Shown: positions 8,633 to 17,504, numbered from the stretch's first letter. The stretch is 35,831 nt of DNA from Betaproteobacteria bacterium (GCA_019136545.1 JAGVUA010000024.1:1-35831); one strand, 5' to 3'. A program made the numbers and translations. The notes: generated by a model from the sequence alone, not told the origin.

Positions 8633-8722
8633 GAAGGGCTCATCGAAAGAAAAACCGCATTGTCACGTCGAGTCGCGCGATCATCAATATCTGGCTGCCG
8701 GTCGGCGTATCGCCATGGCTGA

Positions 8723-9979
8723 CTATTCGACACGCGGGTGCACCGCCGTTTTCAATGCCCGGTGGTGGTACAGCAGCCAGGCGGTCGCTAGGGTCAGGAG
8801 CGCGCCCAGGGCGAGCAGGGTCGCTGCCAGGCCTGTTTCGGTGGCGACGAAGCCGTTCACGAGGGAGCCGAGGGCGTCGGAACCGAATCGCGCCGCCACG
8901 ACCAGGGCGATCAGCCGTCCTCGCAGCGCGGGCGGCGCGAGCGCTTGCACCAGCGTGCCGATGGCGACGTTGGCCACCGATGTTCCGTAGCCGAGCAGCA
9001 ACAGCGCCATCAGGGCGGGCCACAACGAGGATGACGTCCCCAGCAACAGCAGCCCCCCTGCGCTTATAGCGGCTCCGGAGGCGGTGGCATCGACCAAATG
9101 GACCATGGCGGTTCGCCGGGCAAGGTCGATCATGGCGATGAGTGCCCCCAGGCCGGCGGCACCCGACAGGAGCCCCAGCGTGCGAGCGTCACCCGCCAGC
9201 ACGTCTTTGGCGAAAGCCGGCAGCAAGACGATGGAAGCGGAGGCGGTGAGATTGACCAGCGCCATCATGACGACGAGCGTGCGAACCGGAAAGTCGGCGA
9301 GCGCGTGTTGGATGCCTTCGGCCAGCAGGCGCCGCAGCGGGCCGCTGGTCGCGGGCGGCGTTTGTTGTCGGAGGCGTGCCACCACGATCAGCGGCGCAAT
9401 GAAGGAGCAGGCGTTGATGATGAAACAGGTCGCTTCGGAACTTGCCGCGATCACCAGGCCCGCCAGCGGCGGGCCGAGCAGGCGGCCGGCGTTGAACGTC
9501 ATGCTGTTCAGCGCCATGGCGCTCGGCAGGTCGCGGGCATTGGTGACCAGATGGCCGATCAGCGTCTGACGAAGCGGAATGTCGAATGAGGCGAGCACTC
9601 CGAGCAGGACGGACATGGCGACGAGCAGGGCGGGATCGATGAGCGCCGTCCAGGTCAGCCAGGCCAGCAGGGCCGCATGCACGACGAGCAGCGCCTGGAC
9701 CGCGATGAACAGTCTGCGCGCATCGTGGCGGTCGATCCAGGCGCCGGCGATCGGGCCGACGATCAACTGCGGCGCCATGGTGGCGAAGGCCGTGATGCCG
9801 AGGAGGCTGATCGAGTCGGAGAGGCGATACACCAGCCAGTGGATGGCGATTTGCTGGATCCAGGTACCCAGCACCGAAACGCCCTGGGTGAAAAAGTACA
9901 GGCGAAAGCCCTCGCTGGCCAAGGCTCGCCATGGCGAATTCGAGTTGATAGCCAGCGCTCGGGAAGAGGATGAGGACAT
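8723..9979 (-). CDS. MFS transporter, EntS/MFS_3-like
   Basis: A 12-helix major facilitator of about 418 residues from the enterobactin-exporter-like MFS_3 branch. It shows FFTQGVSVLGTWIQQIAIHWLVYRLS in helix 1, the motif A loop GAWIDRHDARRLF, FDIPLRQTLIGHLV, and SMTFNAGRLLGPPLAGLVIA in the helix 5 region. The C-terminal half has ALRGRLIALVVAARFGSDALG. The start is unsure: ATG at 9979 gives a short hydrophilic tail, and ATG at 10024 adds 15 residues; neither has a clear Shine-Dalgarno. It is divergent from etfA, sharing a roughly 150-190-base promoter region, and is probably a solute exporter linked to the catabolic island. Substrate unknown. Confidence 0.88.
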   Translation of the reverse strand: MSSSSSRALAINSNSPWRALASEGFRLYFFTQGVSVLGTWIQQIAIHWLVYRLSDSISLLGITAFATMAPQLIVGPIAGAWIDRHDARRLFIAVQALLVVHAALLAWLTWTALIDPALLVAMSVLLGVLASFDIPLRQTLIGHLVTNARDLPSAMALNSMTFNAGRLLGPPLAGLVIAASSEATCFIINACSFIAPLIVVARLRQQTPPATSGPLRRLLAEGIQHALADFPVRTLVVMMALVNLTASASIVLLPAFAKDVLAGDARTLGLLSGAAGLGALIAMIDLARRTAMVHLVDATASGAAISAGGLLLLGTSSSLWPALMALLLLGYGTSVANVAIGTLVQALAPPALRGRLIALVVAARFGSDALGSLVNGFVATETGLAATLLALGALLTLATAWLLYHHRALKTAVHPRVE

Positions 9980-10172
9980 GGGGGCGACAGGGCGCATCGA
10001 TGAACGGCAATGCCGAGCCGGCATTTTCCGTCGCGCGGCACCGAAACGCGGTGCGTGGCCAACTATGACCCAGCAAAGGCCGGAACAGATTCGTGGCGTT
10101 GGCGAGCTCGAAAAGCGCGCTTGGATAAACTGCCATCGTGGGCAGATTCCCTATTGATCGAGGATTGGCGAG

Positions 10173-11129
10173 ATGAGCATCGTTCTATGTACCTGGGGCA
10201 GCTTTATCGAGGGCGGTACCGAGGAGGCCCTGACGCTGGCGCGGAAACTGGCGGCCTCGGTGGGTGCCGAACTTCACTGGGCGGTGCTCGGCGCCGCCGC
10301 GACCGAGGCGCCCGCGCTGGCCGAAAGACACGGCGTGACCAGTCTTGATGTCATCGACGATCCAAAGCTTGCCGATTTCCAGCCGGATGCCTTGGTGGAA
10401 GCGCTGGTTCAGTATTGTGGCCAGCTCAAGCCGACCACCATCCTTTTCAACCAGACGGTCGCGGCGCGCCTGATCGCGCCGCGCGTGGCGGGGCGGCTCG
10501 GCGCGGCCGTGGTGATGAACGCCTTTGCCTTCGCCGCCCATGAGGGCGGGCTCGATGTCACGGCGACGGCATTCGGGGGCGACACCCATGTCGTGTATCG
10601 CCTGACGGCGCCGCTCAGCGTGGTTTCCATCGTGACGACCACGGTCGTTGCCGAACCGGCGGCGCAAGCGGCCCCCCCCGCTCGGCGAGCCGTCGCCGTC
10701 GATCTGTCGGGCGTGACAGAGCGTTTCCGGGTGGTCTCGTCGCCCAAGGCGGAGGGGCCGCGCCTGGAGGATGCCCAGATCATCGTGTCTGGCGGCAGAG
10801 GCCTGGGCAGCGCGCAGAACTACGACCTGGTCAAGCAGCTGGCCGATGCCCTGGGCGGCATGTGGGGCGGGTCGCGCGCGATCGTGGATGACGGCTGGAT
10901 CGATTCGTCGCGCCAGGTCGGCCTGACCGGCAAGATCACCCGTCCGGGGTTGTACCTGGCGGCGGGCATTTCAGGGGCGAGCCAGCACATGGCGGGTTGT
11001 TCGGCGGCCAAGACCATCGTGGCCATCAACAAGGACAAGGATGCGTCGATTTATCGTTATGCGCGCTACGGCATCGTGGCCGATTGCCTGGAAGTGCTGC
11101 CCGAGCTGATCAAGGCGGCCAGGGCCTGA
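10173..11129 (+). CDS. etfA: Electron transfer flavoprotein alpha subunit (orphan, no etfB nearby)
   Basis: FAD-carrying subunit of an electron transfer flavoprotein, 318 residues, normal length. Residues 1-170 form the N-terminal domain. A Pro/Ala linker (AQAAPPARRAV) follows, then the FAD-binding C-terminal domain with IIVSGGRGLGS, SRAIVDDGWID, RQVGLTGK, GISGASQHMAG and VAINKDKDASI. An ETF normally needs the beta subunit, usually encoded just upstream, but here the upstream neighbour is a divergent transporter and the downstream one a DUF35 gene. EtfB must therefore be encoded elsewhere or replaced. Electrons would come from an acyl-CoA dehydrogenase (none in the window) and could pass to the Hdr-like membrane protein at 15504. 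A run of eight C lies in the linker. Confidence 0.93.
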   Translation: MSIVLCTWGSFIEGGTEEALTLARKLAASVGAELHWAVLGAAATEAPALAERHGVTSLDVIDDPKLADFQPDALVEALVQYCGQLKPTTILFNQTVAARLIAPRVAGRLGAAVVMNAFAFAAHEGGLDVTATAFGGDTHVVYRLTAPLSVVSIVTTTVVAEPAAQAAPPARRAVAVDLSGVTERFRVVSSPKAEGPRLEDAQIIVSGGRGLGSAQNYDLVKQLADALGGMWGGSRAIVDDGWIDSSRQVGLTGKITRPGLYLAAGISGASQHMAGCSAAKTIVAINKDKDASIYRYARYGIVADCLEVLPELIKAARA

Positions 11130-11142
11130 CAAGGACAAGAAC

Positions 11143-11628
11143 ATGGCGGAAAAGCGTTCGAGCGGAGTGGAGGGGGCTTTCGTCGAGGAAGGCTCGGTGG
11201 CGGGCGGCAGTTTCGTGCCGGCCTTGCGCGTACCGGCCGTTCCCGGTCTTTTCGCCGACGAGGGCGGGGCGAAAGTATTCGGCAACAAGTGCGTTTCTTG
11301 CGGAACACCGTATTTCCCCAAGGCGGCGGATTGCCACAACCCGCACTGCCAGGCATCGCGGATGGAAGATTGCGCCTTCAGCGGCAAGGGTGTGGTCTGG
11401 AGCTATTCCGTGGCCGATTTTCCGCCGCCGCCGCCGCACAAGTATGACAAGCCCTTCAAGCCTTACGTGATCGGCGTCATCGACATGGACAACGGCTTGC
11501 GCATGGTCGGGCAGATGGTCGATCCGCTCGAGCGCGTCCGGATCGGCGCGCCCGTCGAATTGGTCATCGATACGCTCTACCACGAGGATGACAAGGCTTA
11601 TACCTCCTGGAAATTCAAACTGGTCTAG
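11143..11628 (+). CDS. DUF35 zinc-ribbon/OB-fold acyl-CoA-associated protein
   Basis: A 161-residue member of the DUF35 family (rubredoxin-like zinc ribbon plus OB-fold), which partners SCP2-type thiolases and hydratases; ChsH2 of steroid side-chain degradation is a known relative. The zinc ribbon is Cys50-x2-Cys53 and Cys64-x4-Cys69. The OB-fold follows, with GVVWSYSVADFPPPPP and PYVIGVIDMDNGLRMVGQMVD. About 40 residues precede the ribbon, longer than the second DUF35 protein at 23330. It lies 13 bases after etfA and 19 bases before the thiolase gene, so it probably forms a complex with that thiolase. Confidence 0.88.
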   Translation: MAEKRSSGVEGAFVEEGSVAGGSFVPALRVPAVPGLFADEGGAKVFGNKCVSCGTPYFPKAADCHNPHCQASRMEDCAFSGKGVVWSYSVADFPPPPPHKYDKPFKPYVIGVIDMDNGLRMVGQMVDPLERVRIGAPVELVIDTLYHEDDKAYTSWKFKLV

Positions 11629-11647
11629 GCGGCCGCGGAGAAAGCAG

Positions 11648-12841
11648 ATGCGAGAAGTCAGTGTTCTGGGCGTGGGCGTGCACCGATTCGGCAAGACCGG
11701 CGACGACGTGGTCGGTACCAAGTCCGTGACCGAACTATGCCGTCACGCGGTACAAATGGCGCTCAAGGATGCCGGCGTATCCTGGGGGCAGATCGAGGCG
11801 GTGGCGGCTGCCAGTTCCCGCTTTTCCGGCGGCAAGGGCTGGGGCCTGAACGGCAACGACGTGGTCGAGGACATCGGCTCGACAGGCATTCCCGTCTATA
11901 ACCTTTCGGCGGGATGCGCCGCGGGGGGCAATGCCTTCAACGTCGGCTATGCGCTGGTGGCCGGCGGCGTTTATGACATAGTCCTGGTGGTCGGCGGCGA
12001 GGTGATGCCCAAGGGCATGATCCAGACCTCGGGCGTCGAGGAAGCCACGGACCCGGAGTTCCTGCGGCAGCGCTGCGTCGGCATGCCGGGCCCCTCCTTC
12101 TGGGCGACGCTGGCGCGTCGGCGCATGTTCGACCACGGCACGACCGAGGAACAATACGCGCGCGTCACGGTCAAGGCGCGCAAGTGCTCGGTCGGCAATC
12201 CGTTTGCGCGCTTCCAGAAGGAAATCGGCATCAATGACGTGCTGGCCTCGCCGTATGTCAGCAATCCCCTGCGGCTGTTCGAGATCTGTCCGGTTTCGAA
12301 TGGCGCGGCAGCGGCCGTGATCTGTTCGGCGGCCAAGGCCAGGCAATTCACGGGCAAGCCGATCACGGTGGCGACCAGCGCGGTGGCGACCTTGGATTTC
12401 AGCGATGCGCTGCCCCGCGGCCTGGCCGGGCCGGTGCCCGCCGGCCCGAGCTTTCACACCGAGGCCAAGGCCGCCGTCATGCGCGCCTTCGAGCAGGCCG
12501 GCGTCGGCCCCCGCGACATCAGCTTCACCGAACTGCAGGACAACACCTGCTATTACGAACTGGCCTTCCCCGAGGAATGGGGCCTGTGCGAACCGGGTGA
12601 AGCGCAAACGCTGCTGGAAAGCGGCCAGACCACGCCGGTCGGACGCATGCCGATCAATCCGTCGGGAGGTTTCGTGTCGTTCGGCGAGGCGACCACGGCG
12701 ATGGGCGTCTGGCAGATCGCCGAGTTGACCTGGCAACTGCGCGGCCAGGCGGGTGCCCGCCAGGTACCGGGCGCCAAGGTCGGCCTGGCGCAAACGAACG
12801 GTTTGGGCGGCAACGCCACGGCGGCGATTCTCAAGCGGTAG
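11648..12841 (+). CDS. SCP2-type thiolase-like protein (lipid-transfer protein family)
   Basis: Thiolase-fold protein of 397 residues. The start at ATG 11648 is supported by GGAG seven bases upstream. The nucleophile region YNLSAGCAAGGNAF keeps a cysteine, Cys90. The usual C-terminal GHPxGATG block is altered: NPSGGFVSFGEATTAMG, so the conserved His is replaced, and the usual HD-F motif reads LQDNTCYYEL. The last glycine-rich block is QTNGLGGNATAAILKR, in place of the usual C-G-G motif. It may therefore be a divergent thiolase or another Claisen/aldol enzyme rather than a standard acetyl-CoA acyltransferase. It pairs with the DUF35 protein directly upstream, the arrangement known for Ltp-type enzymes in actinobacterial sterol catabolism. 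Confidence 0.85.
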   Translation: MREVSVLGVGVHRFGKTGDDVVGTKSVTELCRHAVQMALKDAGVSWGQIEAVAAASSRFSGGKGWGLNGNDVVEDIGSTGIPVYNLSAGCAAGGNAFNVGYALVAGGVYDIVLVVGGEVMPKGMIQTSGVEEATDPEFLRQRCVGMPGPSFWATLARRRMFDHGTTEEQYARVTVKARKCSVGNPFARFQKEIGINDVLASPYVSNPLRLFEICPVSNGAAAAVICSAAKARQFTGKPITVATSAVATLDFSDALPRGLAGPVPAGPSFHTEAKAAVMRAFEQAGVGPRDISFTELQDNTCYYELAFPEEWGLCEPGEAQTLLESGQTTPVGRMPINPSGGFVSFGEATTAMGVWQIAELTWQLRGQAGARQVPGAKVGLAQTNGLGGNATAAILKR

Positions 12842-12917
12842 TACGGCCGGATCATCGGCGCCCGGTGGCGGCTGACTTTCGAGCGAGGGCGAGCAGCAAC
12901 CAAGGAAAGGACGAGCA

Positions 12918-13436
12918 ATGACAACGGACAATCGCGACAAGATGGTGAAACCGGACTTCCTCAACGACGAAGCCTGGGAAGGCCTCAAGGATGCCACCGC
13001 ATCGCTGGCGCGGATACGCGGCGATGCCAAGGCGGACGTGCAGCGCTACCTCGATAATCCCGACGGCTGGTCCACCGGAAAAGGTTCGCCCTCGGGTCTG
13101 CCGACGCTGCTGCTGACCGTGGTGGGTCGAAAATCGGGCGAACAGCGCACGACGCCGCTGGTCTTCCTGCAGGACGGGGAGCAGATGGTGGTGGTCGGCT
13201 CGCTGGCGGGATATGACCAGCACCCGACCTGGTACCTGAATATCAGCGCCAATCCCAACTGCTGGGTGCAACTCGACCGCAAGAAGATGACCGCTGTGGC
13301 GCGGGATGCGACGCCGGAAGAGCGCGAGGCGCTTTGGCCGAAGCTGGACGCGGTCTTCCCCGCCTGGAGCTATTTCCAGAGGCAAACCGATCGGCCGTTC
13401 GCGATCGTCATCCTCACGCCGACCGGTCCGGCTTGA
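12918..13436 (+). CDS. Ddn-like deazaflavin (F420)-dependent nitroreductase-family protein
   Basis: A 172-residue split-barrel protein of the deazaflavin-dependent nitroreductase (Ddn/F420H2-dependent quinone reductase) family. The diagnostic core is LLLTVVGRKSGEQRTTPLVF at about 64-83, then DGEQMVVVGSLAGYDQHPTWYLN at 86-108 and ANPNCWVQL at 111-119; this region binds the phosphate and deazaflavin of F420. The N-terminal 60 residues are longer and more acidic than in typical Ddn. It has no signal peptide. It is placed between the thiolase and the old-yellow-enzyme gene in one direction, so it probably reduces a pathway intermediate or a quinone with F420H2. Family assignment is firm; substrate unknown. 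Confidence 0.9.
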   Translation: MTTDNRDKMVKPDFLNDEAWEGLKDATASLARIRGDAKADVQRYLDNPDGWSTGKGSPSGLPTLLLTVVGRKSGEQRTTPLVFLQDGEQMVVVGSLAGYDQHPTWYLNISANPNCWVQLDRKKMTAVARDATPEEREALWPKLDAVFPAWSYFQRQTDRPFAIVILTPTGPA

Positions 13437-13466
13437 GCGCCATCGAGGATACAAGGAGGAGCAGCC

Positions 13467-15464
13467 ATGACAAGCATGAAATTCGAGCACTTGTTCGCGC
13501 CATTGCAAGTGGGGCCGATGCGCGTGCCGAACCGTATCTGCGAGACGACCAACACCATCAATTCATCGATGGCGCCGGGATTGATCGACGATCATTTCAT
13601 CGCGCATCACGGCGCCAAGGCGCGGGGCGGCACCGGCTGGATCGGCGGAGAAACCTGGTTGCTCAACTTGCCGCTGCCTCCCGGGGCGCCCGACGAAATA
13701 TCCCTGCGCGGGGGCTTCGGTTGTCGTCAGGCCGCCTACCAGAACCCTGCGTTTGCCGAGGGCTGGAAAAAGTTTACCGACGAGGTGCATCGGCATGGCG
13801 CCGTGGTGGTCGTCCAGTTGACGCATCTGAACGCGCTGTGGTCGCCCTCGCCGGTGCCGGTCGTCGGCGCGCAGGACTACACGCCGCATGTGCTCGGCGA
13901 GGAGGAGATCGAATTCCTCCTGCAGACCTACGCCGATGCCGCGGAAGTGGCGAAGAACACCGGCGCCGACGGCATCGAGATTCATTGCGCGCACGAAACG
14001 GTGGGGTATAGCTTCCTGTCGCCGGTGACCAACCGGCGCACCGACCGCTGGGGCGGCGGCCCCAGGGAGCGCATCCGTTTCGTCGTCGAAGCGCTCAGAC
14101 GCGTCCGCGAGCGCGTGGGCGACGCCCTCGCCCTGGGCATCCGCATCAATGGCCAGGAGTCCCGGCAGGGCGGCTACGACAACATGGAATTGCGCGAGAT
14201 GCTCTATGCCATCGGCGAAACCGGCCTGCTCGACTTCGTCGATATCGATACCGGCCATTGTTGGGGCGCACCTTCGTATGTGCCGTCGTCGTATCACCCG
14301 CATGCCGAGTACCGCGAGACGGGCAAGGCTTCGCGGGCGGACCTCGGCGAGATGGGCAGGAAGATCGCCGTCCTGTTTACCGGCCGCATCAACGACCCGG
14401 TGCTGGCCGAGGAACTGCTCAAGGGCGGTTACTGCGACCTGGTGGGCATGGTGCGCGCCGGCATCGCCGACCCCGATTTCGCCAACAAGGCCCGCGAAGG
14501 CCGTTTGGGCGAGATTCGCCGTTGTATCGGCTGCACGCGTTGCATCGACGAAGCCTCGGAGCCGGTGTGCATTCCCTATACGCCCACCTGCTCGATCAAT
14601 CCGGTGATCGGCAACGAGCTCCGCTGGGAAGCGGAATACCGGCCGGCCGGAACGCCGAAGCGGGTGGTGGTGGTCGGTGGCGGCGCCGCCGGTTGCGAGG
14701 CCGCGCGCATCGCCGCCATGCGCGGACACAAAGTGACCTTGCTGGAGCGGGGCAAGCGCCTGGGCGGGCAGCTCCTGATCGCCGCCAAGGCGCCGGGGCG
14801 GGATTCCTTCGAAGACCAGGTGTATTTCGAGGAAAACGAAATGATCCGCCTGGGCGTCGATGTCAGGCTCGAAGCCCGCGCCGATATCGATTCGATCAAG
14901 GCCCTGGCGCCCGACACCGTGGTCATCGCCACCGGTTCCTCGCCGCGCCTCCCGGAGGAGGTGCCGGGCATCGCCCTGCCGCACGTCGTGCAGGGCTGGG
15001 ATGTGATGCTGGGCAAGGTGTCGGTGGGCGAACGGGTCGCGCTGGTATCCCAGGAGGATTATTACCAAACGCCGTGCGTCGCCGAGTATCTGGCCGAGCG
15101 CGGCAAGAAGGTGGAGATCTTCCACAAGTCGGTTCATTTGGCCACCGAAGTGGCCCGATACTCGATCGGCATGGTGTTGAACCGCATGGAGAAGTTCGGC
15201 GTGACGGTTCATCCCAACCTGATCCTCGCCGAAGTGAAGCCGGAGGCGCTGACGTTCGTATCGTCCTGGGGCGGCAACACCTATCTGAAGCAAGGGTTCG
15301 ACAGCGTCGTGCTGGTCTACGGTTCGGTGCCGCAGTCCGATCTCTACGATCAGTTGAAGGCTGAAGGCAGCGTTCGCGAGGTTTATCTGGCCGGCGGCGC
15401 CTGGGTGCCGCGCCGTCTGGCGGAGGCGACCCGCCACGGCGCCAACATTGGCTTGATGATTTAA
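13467..15464 (+). CDS. NADH:flavin oxidoreductase, 2,4-dienoyl-CoA reductase / BaiCD-like (FMN, 4Fe-4S, FAD)
   Basis: A 665-residue old-yellow-enzyme fusion with a strong Shine-Dalgarno (AAGGAGG). Residues 1-345 form the FMN TIM barrel, with PVTNRRTDRWGG near 186-197 and the phosphate-binding AVLFTGRIND near 301. Cysteines at 353, 356, 359, 368 and 375 supply a 4Fe-4S cluster, and the last, in CSINP, matches FadH. The FAD/NAD(P) domain starts at VVVVGGGAAGCEAA near 400, with VVIATGSSPRLPEE further on. Family members reduce conjugated double bonds of dienoyl-CoA or 3-oxo-4-ene steroid CoA (BaiCD/BaiH). One oddity: where relatives have AHGYLLxxFLSP, this protein has AHETVGYSFLSP, so the usual catalytic Tyr position is Thr and a Tyr sits three residues on. 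Confidence 0.9.
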   Translation: MTSMKFEHLFAPLQVGPMRVPNRICETTNTINSSMAPGLIDDHFIAHHGAKARGGTGWIGGETWLLNLPLPPGAPDEISLRGGFGCRQAAYQNPAFAEGWKKFTDEVHRHGAVVVVQLTHLNALWSPSPVPVVGAQDYTPHVLGEEEIEFLLQTYADAAEVAKNTGADGIEIHCAHETVGYSFLSPVTNRRTDRWGGGPRERIRFVVEALRRVRERVGDALALGIRINGQESRQGGYDNMELREMLYAIGETGLLDFVDIDTGHCWGAPSYVPSSYHPHAEYRETGKASRADLGEMGRKIAVLFTGRINDPVLAEELLKGGYCDLVGMVRAGIADPDFANKAREGRLGEIRRCIGCTRCIDEASEPVCIPYTPTCSINPVIGNELRWEAEYRPAGTPKRVVVVGGGAAGCEAARIAAMRGHKVTLLERGKRLGGQLLIAAKAPGRDSFEDQVYFEENEMIRLGVDVRLEARADIDSIKALAPDTVVIATGSSPRLPEEVPGIALPHVVQGWDVMLGKVSVGERVALVSQEDYYQTPCVAEYLAERGKKVEIFHKSVHLATEVARYSIGMVLNRMEKFGVTVHPNLILAEVKPEALTFVSSWGGNTYLKQGFDSVVLVYGSVPQSDLYDQLKAEGSVREVYLAGGAWVPRRLAEATRHGANIGLMI

Positions 15465-15503
15465 GCCAGGCCAGCGGCGTCGACCCTGGCTTATTCGGAC
15501 TGC

Positions 15504-17504
15504 GTGAACTTCGGGCTGGCCATGTATTCGATATCCGCCACCAACTATGTGATTCTCACGGCGCTTCTGTGCGGGGCGCTGTTCATGTTTCTGCAGGGGC
15601 TGCGCAAGCGCTGGGCGCTGCTTGCCCGGGGCAGGCCGTGGTTTGGCCAGACCCTTTCCCGCCCAGCGGTGCTGGCGAAGCTGAACTGGCGGGCCTTCCT
15701 GGCCAGGGGCGTGCTGCTGTCGCGCTTGATCAAGCGCCCGGCATCGGGCATCGCTCATCTGCTCTTGTTTTTCGGCGCCATCGTCGAAATCGCCGGACAT
15801 GGCCTGTTCCCCTTGTCCTGGCTGGGCGTGGATGTTTATGACGGCTGGTTCGGCCGCTTCGTCATGGGCGGCGGGCGCGAAGTGGCGGGAATCGCCATGC
15901 TGCTCGGCATCCTGTTCTTGACGCTGCGCAGGACCTTTCCTCCCGAGCGGCTGACGGTGCGCAAGGTTCGGCACGGCTTCCTGTCGATGGAACTCCTGCT
16001 GCTGCTGATCGTGATCGCCGGTTTCGTGGCCGAGGCTTTCCGCTTGACCGACCCCGCCGCGCGCGGGTACGGGGAATTCCTCGGCCGCGGCATGGCGTCG
16101 ATGATGCGCGGGCTGGGCGCGGATCTTCTCGTCACCGGCAACCAGGCCATGTGGTGGCTTCATGGCTTGATGGGCGTGGCATTCATTGCCTTGATCGCCC
16201 GCACGCCGATGTCCCACATGGTATTGGGTCCGGTCAATTCGGCCTTGGCCAACCGACGTTCGGGAATCAACCTGCCGCCCATCGATTTCGAAGCCGAGGA
16301 CGATGCCGGCAAGGAGCCGGTGTTCGGCGCCGCCAAGCTTGCCGACCTGAACCAGAAGCACCTGATCGATTTGTCGACTTGCCTTTGGTGCGGCCGCTGC
16401 CACGAGGCCTGCCCCGCCGCCCAGACCGGCAAGCCGTTATCGCCGAAAAACATCATGGCGACCTGCGCCGAATACCTGGAGCGGAGCGACATCGAAAATG
16501 CCGGCCTGATCGACGCGCTGGGCCAGGATGCCATTTTCAATTGCACGACGTGCGGCGCTTGCATTGAGCAATGCCCCGTGAGCAACAATCCGGCCGAAGT
16601 CGTCCTCGAATTCCGTCGGCATTTCGTGATGGATCGCTCCGAGATGCCGGATACCATGGCCGCCGCCAACCGGAATCTCGAGTCGCGGGGGCACCCGTTC
16701 GTGGGCACGGGCGCCAATCCCGAAGACTGGCGCAAGGGCCTCGACGTTCCCTTGTTCGCGCCTGACGAAACCGAGTACCTTCTCTGGATCGGCTGTTCGG
16801 TGACTTACGAGGAGCGCGCCCAGCAGATCGCCCGAGCCATGGTCAGCATCCTGGAAGCCGCCGGTGTGTCCTACGGCATCCTCGAGGAGGCGCGATGTAC
16901 CGGCGATCCCGCGAAGATGATGGGCAACGAGATGCAGTTCCAGGAAATCGCGACGGGCAACATCGAAGCATTCCAGGAAATGAAAGTCCGGAAAGTGATC
17001 ACCATGTGCGCTCACTGTTTCAACAGTTTCGATCGCTACTACCCGGAGCTCGGCGCAACTTGGGAAACGGTTCCGCATTCGGTGCTGATCGACCGCCTGA
17101 TACAGTCCGGCCGGCTGAAGGTGGCGAGAAACGACGCCGAGAAAATCACTTTTCACGATCCCTGCTATCTGGCCCGCCATAACGACATCGTCGACGAGAC
17201 CCGCAGCGTCGTTGCCGCCGTCGGTCGGCTGATCGAAATGCCGCGCAACCGGAAGGACAGCTTTTGCTGCGGTGCGGGCGGCGGAAATTATTGGGGGGGG
17301 CAGGGCGGCACCGCCAGGATCAGCGACGTGCGTGCCGAGGAGGCGCTGGCGACCGGCGCCGACAAGATCGCAACCTCCTGTTCCTTCTGCCTCTTGATGC
17401 TGACCTCAAGCGCCAGCAAGCACACGGAGGAGCGCAAGGTGTTCGATATTGCCGAATTGGTGGCCGCGGCGCTTCCGCCCGGCCAGGAAGCCGGAGTTCG
17501 ATGA
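15504..17504 (+). CDS. Membrane heterodisulfide-reductase-like Fe-S protein (ETF:quinone oxidoreductase-type)
   Basis: A 666-residue fusion. The N-terminus carries about five or six membrane helices (roughly 14-30, 83-105, 124-141, 161-177, 215-232) with histidines such as His85, His99 and His220 that could bind b-type heme, as in NarI-like subunits. Two 4Fe-4S motifs follow: Cys293-x2-Cys296-x2-Cys299-x3-Cys303 and Cys347-x2-Cys350-x2-Cys353-x3-Cys357. Two CCG domains come next, with GCSVTYEER, MCAHCFNSF, HDPCYLARHN, FCCGAGGGNYW and SCSFCLLM. This layout is known from the ETF:menaquinone oxidoreductases (EMO) of anaerobic degraders. It probably passes electrons from EtfA-linked oxidations to the quinone pool. 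The start may be GTG 15504 or ATG 15522. A run of eight G occurs at about 17293-17300. Confidence 0.88.
   Translation: MNFGLAMYSISATNYVILTALLCGALFMFLQGLRKRWALLARGRPWFGQTLSRPAVLAKLNWRAFLARGVLLSRLIKRPASGIAHLLLFFGAIVEIAGHGLFPLSWLGVDVYDGWFGRFVMGGGREVAGIAMLLGILFLTLRRTFPPERLTVRKVRHGFLSMELLLLLIVIAGFVAEAFRLTDPAARGYGEFLGRGMASMMRGLGADLLVTGNQAMWWLHGLMGVAFIALIARTPMSHMVLGPVNSALANRRSGINLPPIDFEAEDDAGKEPVFGAAKLADLNQKHLIDLSTCLWCGRCHEACPAAQTGKPLSPKNIMATCAEYLERSDIENAGLIDALGQDAIFNCTTCGACIEQCPVSNNPAEVVLEFRRHFVMDRSEMPDTMAAANRNLESRGHPFVGTGANPEDWRKGLDVPLFAPDETEYLLWIGCSVTYEERAQQIARAMVSILEAAGVSYGILEEARCTGDPAKMMGNEMQFQEIATGNIEAFQEMKVRKVITMCAHCFNSFDRYYPELGATWETVPHSVLIDRLIQSGRLKVARNDAEKITFHDPCYLARHNDIVDETRSVVAAVGRLIEMPRNRKDSFCCGAGGGNYWGGQGGTARISDVRAEEALATGADKIATSCSFCLLMLTSSASKHTEERKVFDIAELVAAALPPGQEAGVR

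Noticed and set aside
10128-10148. CTGCC-ATCGTG-GGCAG inverted repeat before etfA as an operator
   Set aside because: Five-base arms are expected by chance in this DNA and no regulator gene lies nearby.
13563-16403. Very long open frame (946 codons) on the minus strand
   Set aside because: It lies opposite the old-yellow-enzyme and Hdr-like genes, whose motifs are intact; its composition (His/Gln/Arg/Ala-rich, no motif) is typical of antisense frames in GC-rich DNA.
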